A stretch of 64,000 bases of DNA from Cephalotus follicularis (lineage: Eukaryota > Streptophyta > Magnoliopsida > Oxalidales > Cephalotaceae): positions 83,239 to 147,238 of the forward strand of contig BDDD01001814.1 in NCBI GenBank assembly GCA_001972305.1. Reading direction: 5' to 3'. A program made the translations under genes and the position numbers. This document shows positions 34,622 through 46,256 of the stretch, piece after piece (positions within the stretch are counted from its first letter, which is position 1; the number at the start of each line of letters is the position of its first letter). A model generated the notes under the pieces. It saw nothing but the letters and a program-made list of their open reading frames with translations. It had not been told where the DNA came from and ran no database searches.

Positions 34622-34780
34622 ATGTTGTCCTTTCACTAAATGACATGTGTCCCTCACACGTCAACCTGTTCAAAGTCAGGCAGGACCCGGAAGGCCTGGT
34701 CGATATCTGGTACGTTGATAAATTTCTCAGAACATACCAAGTTCTGGTACGACCATCCTAATAGTCCTCTCGACTATTCA
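34622..34780. other. Flank of Athila-M, no recognised content
   Basis: The bases right of the LTR start (34622-34626, TGTTG) would be the target duplication, but the partner is outside the window. Nothing else is recognised. Confidence 0.5.
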
Positions 34781-35600
34781 CAAGATGGTCCCGATGTGAA
34801 CTCTCATCACCCCCAGATTCGTGCATTACCACGTCTATCTGTCGTTAACCAGATAGCCGGAGCTTTAAGCCCATCTTCGGCATATGTGTCATGTAACCCT
34901 CATCACTATTGGCTCCGACCACGGACTAGGGTGTGGATCAAATGTCCGCACTAGAAATACCGCGACCTTATAAATCTATGAACACATTGTGACTTCGGTG
35001 GGCCTCCCCGAAATCACCCGATATCCAGTCTGCCTACACCTGGCCAGGATTTCAGTTAGCAATGGTCAAGACTGTATAGAGCCATTCATCCATCATTACG
35101 GGTGTGATGATTCCATATTGCGAACTGTGCCCATACGTCTTAACGCAGCTTCCACGTGACCCAAAGACAACCCTTTGCCAGCACCTGGCTAATGCTGGGG
35201 AAGGCAAAAATCAAAGTCATGCAGTCACTACACAATGCATTCCAGCCGCTCAGGTTTAAGGATACAACGTAGGCTAAGACCTTCTTGTCACCATAGACTA
35301 TACACAACCGAAAACAATAGGGATCCTATCGACAAGGGTAATGTCCATCCAGATAGGTCACCTATGGTGGGTCTGTTCAGTGTCATGCTCTCTAGCATGC
35401 ACCCAACATCAGCTTTAGTGCCATCCAAACGGCAATGAGAGAAGCCATCCTCCTTCTGAGAGAGCAAGCCTAATACGGTAAGTCTTTGCAGTTCATCAAT
35501 TGCCCAGAAAGTGAACCTATGACTTGGAACTTCTGTCTAAACGGACTAAGGAACTCATTCTCATTACCTCTCTAGGAATGAGAGCCAACCCCTCGGTGAC
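34780..35600 (-). repeat. Diverged 0.8-0.95 kb module, copy A (inverted)
   Basis: The reverse complement aligns with copies B and C through landmarks such as CTGAGCGGCT, TTGATTTTTGCC, ATCATCACACC, TGGCTCTATA, CCTGGCCAGGT and TGATGAGGGTTA. Its open frames (104 and 67 codons) are not shared with the other copies. A perfect 9-bp inverted repeat (ATCAGTTGA/TCAACTGAT, 35620-35645) closes its right edge. Confidence 0.65.
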
Positions 35601-35879
35601 AAGGTGCTATATATGTGTAATCAGTTGACATGGTGATCAACTGATCCGCTTTTGACGGTTTGGGATATAACATATAGCTGGATTTGCCATTGTAAATGTA
35701 TATGCACAATTGAACATATCTTGAACTTAAAATGTAGGATTATAGTGTAAAGTACATACATGCAGCCAACCATAGGATTGCATGGATTATTCCAATTAAG
35801 GAATATATCAATTATGTATACCCATTTAGCCCCTTCATGGCTTGCAAGGACACCTAACTCCAATAGCCCTGTCACATAA
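35601..35879. other. Spacer between inverted copies A and B
   Basis: About 280 bp of AT-rich sequence with no recognised feature apart from the 9-bp hairpin at its left edge. Confidence 0.5.
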
Positions 35880-36812
35880 AAGGGTTGGTTGTTGAGCCAA
35901 GGGTTATGAGAGCGACTTCCTTATTCACTGTGACTAAACTATTCGAAGCCATAGGTTCACTTACATAGGGAATTCATGAACCGGATAGACTTGTCGTATT
36001 ATGCTTGCTCTCAGAATGGGACGGTGGAGTATCTCATTGCCACTTGGGTTGAACCCTAAAGTTAATACGGGGTGCATGCTGGGAGCATGTACATTGAACT
36101 TGACCCACCATGGGAATTCTAATTAGATGGTCACATATCCCGTGCCAGTAGATATTCCCATCTGAGACACTAAGGTATAGGCTCTATGAGTCTAGCAAGT
36201 TCTGAATGGACTTGTCTGATCCTTAGACCTGAGCGGCTACTGTACAATGCATAAAGACTGTCTAACTTTGATTTCTGCCCTACCCTGTTCTTTTGCGGGG
36301 CTCGCAAACAGGCAACTTTTGGGTCTTGCAGGATGCATGTGAATGTAAGTAAGTTCGTAACATGGGATCGTCATACCTGATGTGAGCCTAATTGGCTCTA
36401 TAGTGTCTGTATTCATTATGGACTTTGAAATACCTGGCCAGGTTATGATGAGCTGGAACCTCCGGAAAGGCTTGTCGATAGTCATGATGGTAGTACAGAC
36501 TTATAGATACTAGCATGTCTAGGTTTGACATGTATCCTTACCCTAGGCCGTGATCAGAGCCGAGGATGACGAGGGATTATAGTACACAGTAACTGTTGTC
36601 TAGATAAAGTATCGGATGTATCAAAAACGGACTTAATTGTGGAAATTAATTAAGGGATTAATTTACACACCCTGAACATGATGGTCATAGTTTCAGAGTC
36701 TTAAAATAGTCAATGACTATTTATGGTGAGTTTACTTAAGAGCAATGTGTCTTAGTAACATACCATCGTTACCGATTTAATTATGGACTTTCGGGTCCCG
36801 CCTCAGAGTATA
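35880..36812 (+). repeat. Diverged module, copy B
   Basis: It shares with copy C, in order: TTCGAAG then ATAGGTTCACTT, GAACCGGATAGA, TTGGGAGC/CTGGGAGC before GTACA, TCTGATCCTTAGACCTGAG, CCCTACCC/CCTTACCC before GTTCTT, CACACCTGA-like and GGGATTATAGTACAC. It ends at GGGTCCC, followed by a copia-type LTR-like segment. Possibly a leader or LTR subregion of copia elements; the function is unknown. Confidence 0.65.
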
Positions 36813-37754
36813 TGTATTGGATACATATATAGTATGGTTTTATAACGTGTGATGGCACATGTTATATTGTGGTGTATTAGTGATGTTACGTGACTGACTA
36901 GTTGATGTAACATACTAGTATGATTATGGTATTAATACATAATTGGATTATGTATTCTCTTATCTCTCATGCATTGGATAATTGCATGCAAAACTCTCTC
37001 TTCTCATTGGTTGGCTGTTGGAAGACAACAGAACACGTTTTCTTCCTTGTATGACAGTGCGTCTTCATTGTTGGAAAATGTAAGAGTCATGCAACAACAT
37101 ATGGAAAGCCTTATGTCATGCAAAGAACACGTCTTCCTTACATGGAATTGCGTTAGTCATGGTGGCAATGAAAGGAAAGTTGTCTTCATTCAAGGAATGA
37201 AATCCATTAAAGGCTTTTCTGATTTGGAAGGCTTTGATGATGATCCATATTGTGTGGATCATAACTTGTGATGCTTGAATGCATAAAGAGAGAAGAGAAC
37301 ACGTTTTCAAAAAAAGGGTGGTCACTGGTTTGTGACGTTTTGCAGAGAGAAAGCATTGTGCTTGTTTGTTCTTAGAGAACAAGATACAAAAGAGAGAAAG
37401 CAAATGCCATTAATCCTAAACACCACGGTTTTGATTTCTATAGGTGGTGTAATGCTTTCATTGAGCATTACTTCTCCTATATTGATCCTAGATTAGTATT
37501 AGAAATATAGGATTTGGTTTGGTTATTCCGCTGCTGTCTGTTCCTGAGTTAAAGCTTGATGTCTCAGAACGGATTCTTGAAGGAAGGAGTTCGGTAGCTC
37601 GGTATAATCTATATCCTTCTATGTATGAATGTTTTGTTTGATTGGGTTGTTGATTAGCGATCCTGGGTTGTTTGTGATCATTTATTGAGTTTGATTATAG
37701 GATATTTTTGTTTTGGAGCCACTTTAATGAAAATTAAAGTTATACATCCTATAC
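36813..37754 (+). repeat. Copia-type LTR-like segment
   Basis: It starts TGTATTGGATACAT, which resembles TGTTGGACATATT at the copia LTR start 58359, and in both places follows the same upstream module. Later blocks also correspond loosely (GAAGGAAGGAGTTCGG with AAAGAACGAAGGAGCC). A 100-codon open frame at 36969-37271 has no recognised product. It is too diverged for firm borders. Confidence 0.4.
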
Positions 37755-38160
37755 ACGTAACGCCTAAATTGGCCATAAATGAAGTATTTTTCCTTACACC
37801 AGGTACATGTGGTACACCGCAGTGATGTAGCTGGAGACGGATTGGGCTTTCAAGACAGATCTTGGGCAGCAGTTTAGATTTTGATATCTACCTTCTGTAT
37901 AAGTTTGGATGTATAAGAGACATTTGTATTTCAGCTTTTGACCTGCCGGCTTGTGGCAGCGCTTGAGATGTGTATATTGATGCTGTGGATATTGTTGGGC
38001 TTGTCTTTGAATATTGATGTTATCTTCCACATGCATATGGTATTTAAAGTTTCAAATTTGTAGCACCTTTTGGAATATGATATAAATAGTTTTATTGGAT
38101 GGATGGTATATCACGTGTCGGATCATGGGGAATTTCCTCACGGTTCAGGGCATGACTGTT
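37755..38160 (+). repeat. Decayed gypsy LTR end
   Basis: The stretch begins near CGTAACGCC and ends GGCATGAC just before a decayed primer site. The segment TTTTGACCTGCCGGCTTG then TGGCAGCGCTTGAGATGTG resembles 47127-47165 in element 6. The left border is uncertain. Confidence 0.4.
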
Positions 38161-38173
38161 TGGTATTATAGCC
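38161..38173 (+). promoter_or_regulatory. Decayed primer binding site, initiator-Met type
   Basis: TGGTATTATAGCC differs from TGGTATCAGAGCC at two bases and is placed between an LTR end and a gag start. Confidence 0.55.
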
Positions 38174-38298
38174 ACGCTATGTTGGCTATGCAAGGATAGG
38201 ATCCTTGGTTATGGGAATAAAGTGATATGGGTAAGATTGTTGTTATTGTAATTGAGTGATACTGATAAGTTTTTGGCTGCTATATCTATTTTGGAATT

Positions 38299-39153
38299 AT
38301 GGTTATGAATTGGATAGCAGACTTTCATCTCTTATACAAGGTAGATATTGAAGGTCGGAGAAGAACTAAAGGAAAAGCTAAGGCAAGGCCGTCGACTAGA
38401 CACACCCGAGTCAGTAGAGATGTGGAAGAACAAGAGGAACATAATGTGAGCCAAGAAACAAATTTTGACGCTCCTGGCCAAAGGGAACCCAGAGGTTTTA
38501 TGAGAAAGATGTATAAGATGCTGAACCGGATGAATGAGTTTGTGCAACGACAAACCGCTACAGTTGACCAAACCCCTGCTACAAGATCAGTTAGGCATAC
38601 AGCAGAGGCACCAGAGCATACCCCGGTTGTAAGGCCCACTAGGCATGCGGAAACAGCAAGGAGATCAGTTTACCTACCTGGACCCAAGGAAGACCCTTTT
38701 GTCAGATTGTTGAGGTTGAATCCTTTAGCTTTTACAGGGGATCCTGATGCAGTTACCGCTGAGAGATGGATTATGCAAAAGGAGAAGATCTTTTAAGTCT
38801 TGAGAGTTTCATATTCTAAGAAAGTTGTCTTCACCACATATATGCCACATGGAAAAGCAGAACATTGGTCGAACATGGTTGCTGCCTCTTGGGAGGAAAA
38901 TGGGATACTGAATTCATGTGATATGTTCAAAACATAGTTCAATGAGCAGTATTATCCAGAGGCTGAGGTTGATAAGAGGGAAGCTAAATTTCTTGCCTTA
39001 ACTCAAGGCAATATGATGGTAGAACAATATAAAGCCACATTTGTTGAATTGTCAAGGATAGCTCCCCATATGGTTGGTACAGAAGCAAGAAAGGCTAAGA
39101 GATTTCTTTGTGGCCGCAGACCAGATATCAGACAGAGGCTAGCTGTTAGATAG
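38299..39153 (+). pseudogene. Gypsy gag remnant, separate family
   Basis: The first 165 codons include an Arg/Lys-rich start (GRRRTKGKAKARPS) and a stretch leading to LRLNPLAFTGDPDAVTAERW. After a stop at 38794 the same frame continues with the retrotransposon capsid core: MPHGKAEHWSNMVA, FNEQYYPEAEVDKREAKF, LTQGNMMVEQYKATFVELSR, then FLCGRRPDIRQRLAVR, ending at a stop at 39151. A second stop lies near 38936. No nucleocapsid or pol follows. It differs from the Tekay gags elsewhere in the window. The sequence right of it (39154-39330) is unrelated, so the element is truncated. Confidence 0.8.
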
Positions 39154-39330
39154 GGTGACCGACAAGCCATTGGATGGGATTTTGTTATGAACCTATCTGT
39201 ATATATAAACAATCGTATTCCAGATATATGACATGTGCTATTTTGTTTATATCATTTATGGCAATATCACTTGTGTTTTATCACATAATTGAAGTAGTTT
39301 AATATTTCCCTACTTACGCTTGTGATGCCC
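39154..39330. other. AT-rich spacer, nothing recognised
   Basis: No gene or repeat is identified between the gag remnant and module copy C. Confidence 0.5.
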
Positions 39331-40261
39331 TGACATAAGGTTGGATGCCAAGCATGGAGGCAATGAGATTGGCTACCTTATTTCTTATGTCGAATAGTTC
39401 GAAGTCATAGGTTCACTTTGTGGGCATTTGTGAACCGGATAGATTTGCACGTATGTTGCCTCCTTTTGGAATTGGAGCATGGATTCTCTCACTACCATCT
39501 GTGTTGGTACACTAAGGCAAATACGGTGTGTGCGTTGGGAGCGTGTACACTAAACTGGACACGCATAGGAGACAATATTTGGATAGTCGCTATTCTCGTG
39601 TCAGTAGTGACTCCAACTTGTTGCGGTTGTGTATAAGTGCTAGTCACTTAGCGAGTTCTAGAACTCGTCTGATCCTTAGACCTGAGTGACTGCTCTATAT
39701 TGTATAGAGATGGTTATACTTTGATCTCGACCTTACCCAGTTCTTGCGCAGGGCTGGCAATCGGGTGGTATTTGGGTATGATTGAATCTATACGAATGTA
39801 AGCGAGTGCGCAATAAGGAATTGTCACACCTGAGTGAAGGTGATCGACTCTATCATGGTCTGATTGTACTGTGGACTTATGAAATCCTTGGCCAAGGTTG
39901 AGGTGGACTGCAAAATAGATTTCCAGAAAGTCTACCAAAGGTCCTAGTGATGATCAGATATTTTAGGCATTGAGGTATCACCTAGGGTTGACACGTATTC
40001 TACCCTAGACCTCAATCATGGCCAAGTATGACAAGGGATTATAGTACACGCGAACCGACAACTTAGAAAATCTCGCGTCACGGCGGTGTGAAATACATTA
40101 TCAGAAAATTAATTAGATTAATTTTTCATATGGATAATATTGGATATTAGTCCTGGAGCATTTAAATAGGTCTGGGACTATTTAGAATGGCTTAACTGAA
40201 CCCTAGGGACATTTCGGTAATTTATGAACACTACCCATTCTAACCGAGATTTTATAGGGTC
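39331..40261 (+). repeat. Diverged module, copy C (continues at 58325)
   Basis: It aligns with copy B as described there. It is interrupted after GGGTC by solo LTR5, and the following bases (CCCTGCCCTATAATG) resume at 58330, where copy B has CCCGCCTCAGAGTAT. Confidence 0.65.
40257..40261. repeat. TSD of solo LTR5, left copy
   Basis: GGGTC pairs with GGATC at 58325-58329, with one mismatch. Confidence 0.6.
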
Positions 40262-41887
40262 TGTAACACCCTCGAACAGCGGGAGTCGTTACAGTTCATA
40301 ATCTAAAACTAAACATAACTGCTCTTATAACATGGCTCAATTTTTGTATTCTTTTTATCAAAATGTCAACTCATATTTTATTTAAATTGTGTGATGGTCT
40401 AGACATAACATTTATAATCTAAGACATAGTCTGAAACTTTATTCATAATCCGAAAACTTAAACATAAACCAAAAGTTAAAACATACTCCCAAGTTCATAA
40501 ACCGAAAACATAACTGAAAAGTTTAACAATACTCAAGAGGGTCCTAATATGACCATAAAATAACTAAACATAACCGGATCAATCTCCTAGATGATCCTTA
40601 AACATAGGTGACATCTCGCTCATCACACATTGCCCGGATGCTGTCCTCGAATACCTGCCGCATGGAAAACAAAACGCGGCTGAGCAAACCTCAGTACGGA
40701 TATAGAATCATAAAACATAAAGCGATAATTTAAGAGATAGAAAATACCAGAACCTTTAAATATCATATACCTCAGACATAAAATAATTTAACATCAATTC
40801 AAAACGAATATCCAATTTTGAAAGCGTTATTCAATTTCAAAACCAAATCAAAATTCAAAACAGTATCCAAATCAAACATCAAAATTTCCTTAACATTATC
40901 TGTGTTAAAGATTTCAAAACAAAAACTTATCCGATTTCCAAAATCTCATTATAGAGATCCAAAACATGTAACAGAGGCTTATCCGAATCCATAATCTCAT
41001 TACTGAGATCCAAAACATATACACATATGCATAAGTGCAAGGGGTTCCTGAGGCCCACATGCCAAATGGAAGGACGTGTACGGCAGTACACAGTCAATCC
41101 CCTGAATCCATATCCTTAACATAACATATAACTAGAGTCGACCCATACGCCTCTATCACACATATCGGATCCATAAATCCACCTCATGGGATTTATTCAT
41201 AACATAGAGAGACGCCTTAGTCTAATCACACCGCTACGGAAGTGTCATGTCCCCGTGTCAGGCCTACGACATGCCTATGGTACACCCCATAGGTGGGAAA
41301 TATCTCTGTATATCCTTATTCAAAATTAACATACTTCCTAATGTGAAAGTCATGTTCGTTTAACATACTTCGATAGTCGAAGTCAGGTTCCTTATCAAAA
41401 ATCATTATACTTTCATAAACGGAAAAATCATCTTATTTATTTTCAAAATAAAGAGACGATTGCATAACATTTCGTAAACGTTTCAGAGTCGAAACATAAA
41501 GCCAGAAATATTTATTTTCACAAAAATATGATACTGACTTCATTTCTAAACATATCAAAATACGGAGCATAACGGAGTTCATAAAATCGAAGGGATCATG
41601 TTCATAAAACAGAACTGAATTTGAACTCTAATAAAATCAGTAAGAGTGTATCAAGAAACGAAGATTCGTACCTTAAGCGATCACAAAAATAACTTTATGA
41701 ATTGATCAACAATTTCTAATTGTCCCTCATAGCATAAAAATCTAAAAGATAAAATATCAGTCATATAAGGATTCAAAAATCACTTCCAAACATCAAACAG
41801 TAATCTAGCAGTGTCAAAAGCATACTCCAAATCATTACAAAACCAAACGGATAACGAAACTTGAAAGCAGAAAATTTACTGGACAGA

Positions 41888-42078
41888 ACCAGCCGACTGT
41901 ATCAAAATCCAGTCGACTGTTCAAACGTGGCAGTCGACTGTATTGCATAGGCAGTCGACTACTCAAACTGGGTTGAATCCAGTCGACTGTGACAGGGGTC
42001 CAGTCGGCTGTGCAAGGCAAAACAGTAGACTGTTTCACAAGGCAGTCGACTACTCAAAGCCTGACAGTCAACTGTTAT
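41888..42078. repeat. CAGTCGACTG motif array (LTR5)
   Basis: About nine units: CCAGTCGACTG, GGCAGTCGACTG, GGCAGTCGACTAC, CCAGTCGGCTG, ACAGTAGACTG and ACAGTCAACTG, spaced 15-30 bases. The core is the same as in the Tekay arrays, with different flanks. Confidence 0.85.
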
Positions 42079-42513
42079 GCTCGACAGAACAGCAAAATTC
42101 TAACAAAGCTATGTAAATTTTCTGTCGAAACCATTGTACCACATTACCAGATGATCTTAAACACTTACATAGGACTTATGTGACTTAACAGTTGCATTCA
42201 AACACAAGGAATCATGCAATGGGTGATCTTTCTGTAAAGAGAAGCAAATTTCAATTTATTAGATGCATAACTATGTGATCAATTATATGTCAAATACCAA
42301 TTGTTCATTTCAAAACCAGTTTACTACCATTACAAGACACTTCATGACTTTCTAACAATCTCAGAAACTATAACAAAGCATATTATGGCAGGCATCAAGA
42401 ATAAATTCTAGACAGTCCATGTATATATGCAAACTAAATCATAACAAACAATATTACTAGCTACAATTAAAACCATGATGCACATACCTGACTTTGGTGA
42501 AACAAAAAAGAAC

Positions 42514-42518
42514 AAAAC
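42514..42518. repeat. TSD of solo LTR4, left copy (AAAAC)
   Basis: Exact pair of 45040-45044. Confidence 0.85.
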
Positions 42519-43667
42519 TGTCATGCCCCCGCTTTCCAATTTAAGACAACATATAAAGTGGTAAGGCAATCAACATAAAATAATTCAGCTCATGCAAATT
42601 TACCAATAAATAAAAACCTTAGATAGCGGAAGCAATAACATAAATGAGTCGAATTTAAATACGCATCACGCATCCCATACTACGTGATGCCCAATAAGTT
42701 TATAACAAATCATATCATTAATGTCGATCGCCCATAAACGGAGCGTGAAATAATACAGTACGAGATAACAAAATAACCCAAGTTGCAATAATCTGAATTA
42801 CATAATCATTGTTCCATAATTCAGTACGTAAAATAAGAGAAACTACGCAGTCTTCTCTTTAAGTCTCCAAGCATGCTCCATCTCACAAACCACTCCATCA
42901 ATCTGTTACAGTAGGGGTTAGCCTTCGTCCTCACTCGGCTAAGTAGAAAAGTTTATGAATACAGTTCAAGGTCAAGGTAATGCGTATCATGAATGAATGC
43001 ATAGTGATGCAGCATGACTGTAATTTTCACAATAAATATATCTCCGTATATACATATAAAAATATATGCAAGTTCACCGTACAGGAATAACTCCGTAAGT
43101 TGTATCAACACAAGCAATAAGTATGTCCCAAAAGGAACCAGACAAACCAATCGTCCTGACCGTCGCCACCTCCTGGCCCCAATGTCAAGCACTCTTACCC
43201 CATCCCGTTTGCGAATGGTTAGGAGCAAGTCCTCCGTATGTTGTTTAGCACGACGGCTAACCCAACAGTCACAAGTATAGTACAGTACAATTCAAGCAAT
43301 AAAGTATAATAACTTGATCAAATATATTTGTTTAAAACATATTACTCCGTTCACAAGTTGAAATAAGTTATAAAACTTAAAACAATACATTTGGATTGCG
43401 TAGTCAATCCTTTAAAACAGTTCTCCGTATTTGGGGATACTTCCCCAGCCATTTCGAAAATATATAAAATCACATATTTGACAAATATATATTTTCGTAC
43501 AATAATGATTAAAATAATCATGCAAGCTTTTCAAAATGGTTAACACATTTAGAAATCAACCATAATGCAATTCACAGTAATAATGCAAACATATGCTCAG
43601 AATGCACCTAGGGTTGTTGGTAATTAACCTAGGCTTATCTCCTTCTCTAAAAGTCCCATTTCTGCTG

Positions 43668-43890
43668 TAACAGTTGACTGTTTTTCCATAACAGTCGGCT
43701 GGATCCTTGAGTCAGTCGACTGTTCTTCCCAAGCAGTCAACTTGTTCATCACAAGTTCCAGGCAGTCGACTGCCTTCCTTCGACAGTCGACTGTTCCAGG
43801 TAATATTGCATGCGTAGTCGACTGGTATTACATGCAGTCGACTGGATGTTTGAGTAGTCGACTGCTTTAATTGAGCAGTCGGCTGCTCTG
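43668..43890. repeat. CAGTCGACTG motif array (LTR4, array 1)
   Basis: About ten units, such as GTCAGTCGACTG, GGCAGTCGACTGCC, GACAGTCGACTG, GCAGTCGACTGG, AGTAGTCGACTGC and GCAGTCGGCTGC. Confidence 0.85.
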
Positions 43891-44718
43891 GGCTGGACAG
43901 TGACAATAACTCACTGTTAATCCATCCTAAACTCAATTGGAACTTATCCACACGCATTTCAAATATCAGAATAACACCAATAATCATACATTGGTCTCGA
44001 ACACAACTCAATTCATGCATTATTCACCGTTTTTATCATAATTCAAAAGACATCCAAATATGGCATTGCATGAAAACCATTCCAATTCTCCATTCAAAAT
44101 TCAGTAAGCATGCTAGATTATCTATCAACAATAACCATAAAATCAACACTACTGGAATCCACAACCAAAACAACTGTACCATTCATTTATAATATCATTT
44201 TCCTTAAACTCAAAGTTCATGCATAAAACTCTCTACAACTACCCCTACCTTTGATTTCAAGTTAGAAATCGAAAGTCCACCTCTTTGTGTCTCCTTTCCA
44301 GAATCCTTGAGCTTCCCAGTAGCTCCAAGAACCATCCAGCAGCTTCAATCCAAGCTCCAAGCTTTTAACAATGGAGGATCCTCTCACTTCCTCACTATTT
44401 CTCACTCAAATTCTCACTGTCTTTGCTCTCAGTCTCTCTGGTTCATTCTTATCAGATTGTAAGGTGAGAGAGACGAAGGCAGGAAGAATTTTATGCAGTC
44501 TTCTCTCCTTCAACCCCTTTGCATGGCATAAAAGCTCATCCCTCTCACAATCACTTGCATGCACACCCACATGTCATTCTTACTCTTCCTTTCTGTTTTT
44601 GCAGGTCCCGGCGTGGTGGTGCATGCTCAACACGTTTCATCTATCATCACATGGTGCCTGCAATATATCTCATCAATTGTAACATGTGATTTCTGTCACA
44701 TGTAACAGAACAGGGCAC

Positions 44719-44881
44719 GATCCAGTCGGCTGCCTTTCCCTGGCAGTCGGCTGCCTCGCCTGGCAGTCTGTTGCCAAGTGTCACGATAGCTGGCCAGTCG
44801 ACTGGTTCCTCACACCAGTCAACTGCCTCTCCCTTTAGTAGAACAGTCGGCTGGTATATTGTACCAGTCAGCTGTCCAGGC
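44719..44881. repeat. CAGTCGACTG motif array (LTR4, array 2)
   Basis: Seven units: CCAGTCGGCTGCC (first), GGCAGTCGGCTGCC, GGCAGTCTGTTGCC, GCCAGTCGACTGG, CCAGTCAACTGCC, ACAGTCGGCTGG and CCAGTCAGCTG. Confidence 0.85.
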
Positions 44882-45039
44882 CAAAAATCCCCACAATTAT
44901 ACTTAGAATCACACTTCCAAATGCTCTAAGTTCAATTTAAATTCAAGATATCAACCAAGAAATTTGCCTTTTATTAATTCAAGTAAAAATTACATCGAGG
45001 ATTACAGTAATACATGAAAATGAATTTCCGGGCGTTACA

Positions 45040-45044
45040 AAAAC
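45040..45044. repeat. TSD of solo LTR4, right copy (AAAAC)
   Basis: Exact pair of 42514-42518. Confidence 0.85.
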
Positions 45045-45189
45045 AGATTCCACAGCCTTGCGGGTTGGACTCCCAGGCTCAAGAAAGAGATGTATTGCAG
45101 CACAAAGAACGAATAGCATACTTAACAGAAAACAAGAGACAAAATCGGCTGAGATAAGGAAAAGAGAGACCAAAATCTGATAGGATAGG

Positions 45190-45194
45190 AAAAG
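45190..45194. repeat. TSD of element 3, left copy (AAAAG)
   Basis: Exact pair of 57917-57921. Confidence 0.85.
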
Positions 45195-45537
45195 TGTCAC
45201 ACCCCGTCTTTCCAACATATAAAGTGGTAAGCAATCAACATAAGGTAATCCAGCTCATATGAAAATACCAATAATTTAAAACTTTCAGTGGAGGAAGCAA
45301 CAACATAAATGAGCCGAATATAAAAACACATCACGCATCCCATACTACGTGATACCCGATAAACCAAACATAACTGTTGATCGCCCAAAACGGAGCGTGA
45401 ATTAATAGTACAATACAAGATAACAATATCCAAGGTTACAAAATCCGAGTAACATGATCAAGTTCGATAACAGAAATACATAAACAAGAAGACAACAAGT
45501 CTTCTCTTTAAATCTCCGTGCATGCTCCATGTCAAGA
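45195..45537 (-). repeat. Element 3 3' LTR, outer fragment
   Basis: It matches 55196-55538 base for base in length, with about five substitutions. The LTR then jumps: 515 bp (counterpart of 55539-56053) are missing, and the LTR resumes at 51582 after element 6. Confidence 0.9.
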
Positions 45538-45989
45538 ATTTATGTTGTTTCGTAATTTGATTTGTTTCATAAACTGTTTTATGATTCTATATCCGTACTG
45601 AGGTTTGCTCAGCCGCGTTTTTGTTTTCCATGTGGCAGGTTTACAAGGACAGCATGGGCAAGTGTGATGAGAGAATTACCCTTTATCAGAGGATCATCTA
45701 GGAGTTTGATCTGGTTATGTTTATAGTGGTGTTATGGTCGTGTATAGGCCAGTTATCTAAATCAGTATTGTGGTTTTTGGATTATGACATTTTTGATTTA
45801 TCATAAGATTTTTAGATTATGTTTTTGATTCAGTCTATGTTTCATGATGATACATGTTTTCAGGCTTTTAGAACCACCACGTATTGATGATGATTAAGAT
45901 TGAGATCTTGATATGTTTTTAGCTCTGTTTTGTGTGACACACCGATCCCGAATCGGGAGTGATCCCGGTTCCGAATCGGGGGTGTTACA
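45538..45989 (+). repeat. Element 6 5' LTR, last 452 bp
   Basis: It aligns without gaps to 51130-51581, with 11 differences counted by eye (about 2.4 percent). It ends ATCGGGGGTGTTACA before the primer site. Confidence 0.95.
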
Positions 45990-45993
45990 GTTA

Positions 45994-46004
45994 TGGTATC
46001 AGAG
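45994..46004 (+). promoter_or_regulatory. Primer binding site of element 6, initiator-Met type
   Basis: TGGTATCAGAG lies 4 bases after the LTR end; the next bases are AAT instead of CC. Confidence 0.85.
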
Positions 46005-46163
46005 AATAGTTTTTCTTTCCTTAGAAGACCTATCTAGGTTTGACCTGTGAGATGGGTAGACATTTGGGATAGGGCAATTCCTTAAGAGTCGTTTCGGTAT
46101 GTTTCTTTGTATTCCAGTTTTCTGTCTCTGTTTGTTTTTCTCCGTTTCGCTTTTGTTTCTTTG

Positions 46164-46256
46164 ATGACACGAAGAGTCGGACGACTAAGGAATGTTAATC
46201 CAGAAGCTGAGTCATCTGTTTCACAAGAGGATGCACAGTATGAGCCAACTATATAG
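46164..46256 (+). pseudogene. Element 6 gag start remnant
   Basis: A 30-codon frame begins MTRRVGRLRNVNPEAESSV and stops at 46254. Its place after the primer site and the basic start are those of a chromovirus gag. Nothing downstream in any frame looks like capsid. Confidence 0.55.

Larger units (their letters stand above)
42519..45039 (-). repeat. Solo LTR (LTR4), Tekay type, minus orientation
   Basis: This is a 2521-bp LTR from TGTCATGCCCCCG to TTCCGGGCGTTACA with an exact AAAAC duplication and no internal region. It is related along its length to the LTRs of Tekay-1 and element 3 (shared CATATAAAGTGGTAAG near the left end, and the TTAGCCTTCGTCCTCACTCG block at 42918). Its two arrays have CAGTCGACTG units where the relatives have GCGTCGACGC or GACGTCGATGTC units. 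Confidence 0.9.

Noticed and set aside
34640..34954. 104-codon frame as a gene
   Set aside because: The homologous parts of module copies B and C are not open in this frame, and no domain is recognisable.
38299..40261. Complete gypsy element with modules B and C as its LTRs
   Set aside because: A gag remnant with a primer site lies between B and C, but its LTR end (to 38160) is unrelated to the modules, and no polypurine tract or pol precedes C.
41888..44881. CRISPR array
   Set aside because: Units are short, imperfect palindromes with irregular spacing inside plant LTRs. There are no equal-length spacers or cas genes.
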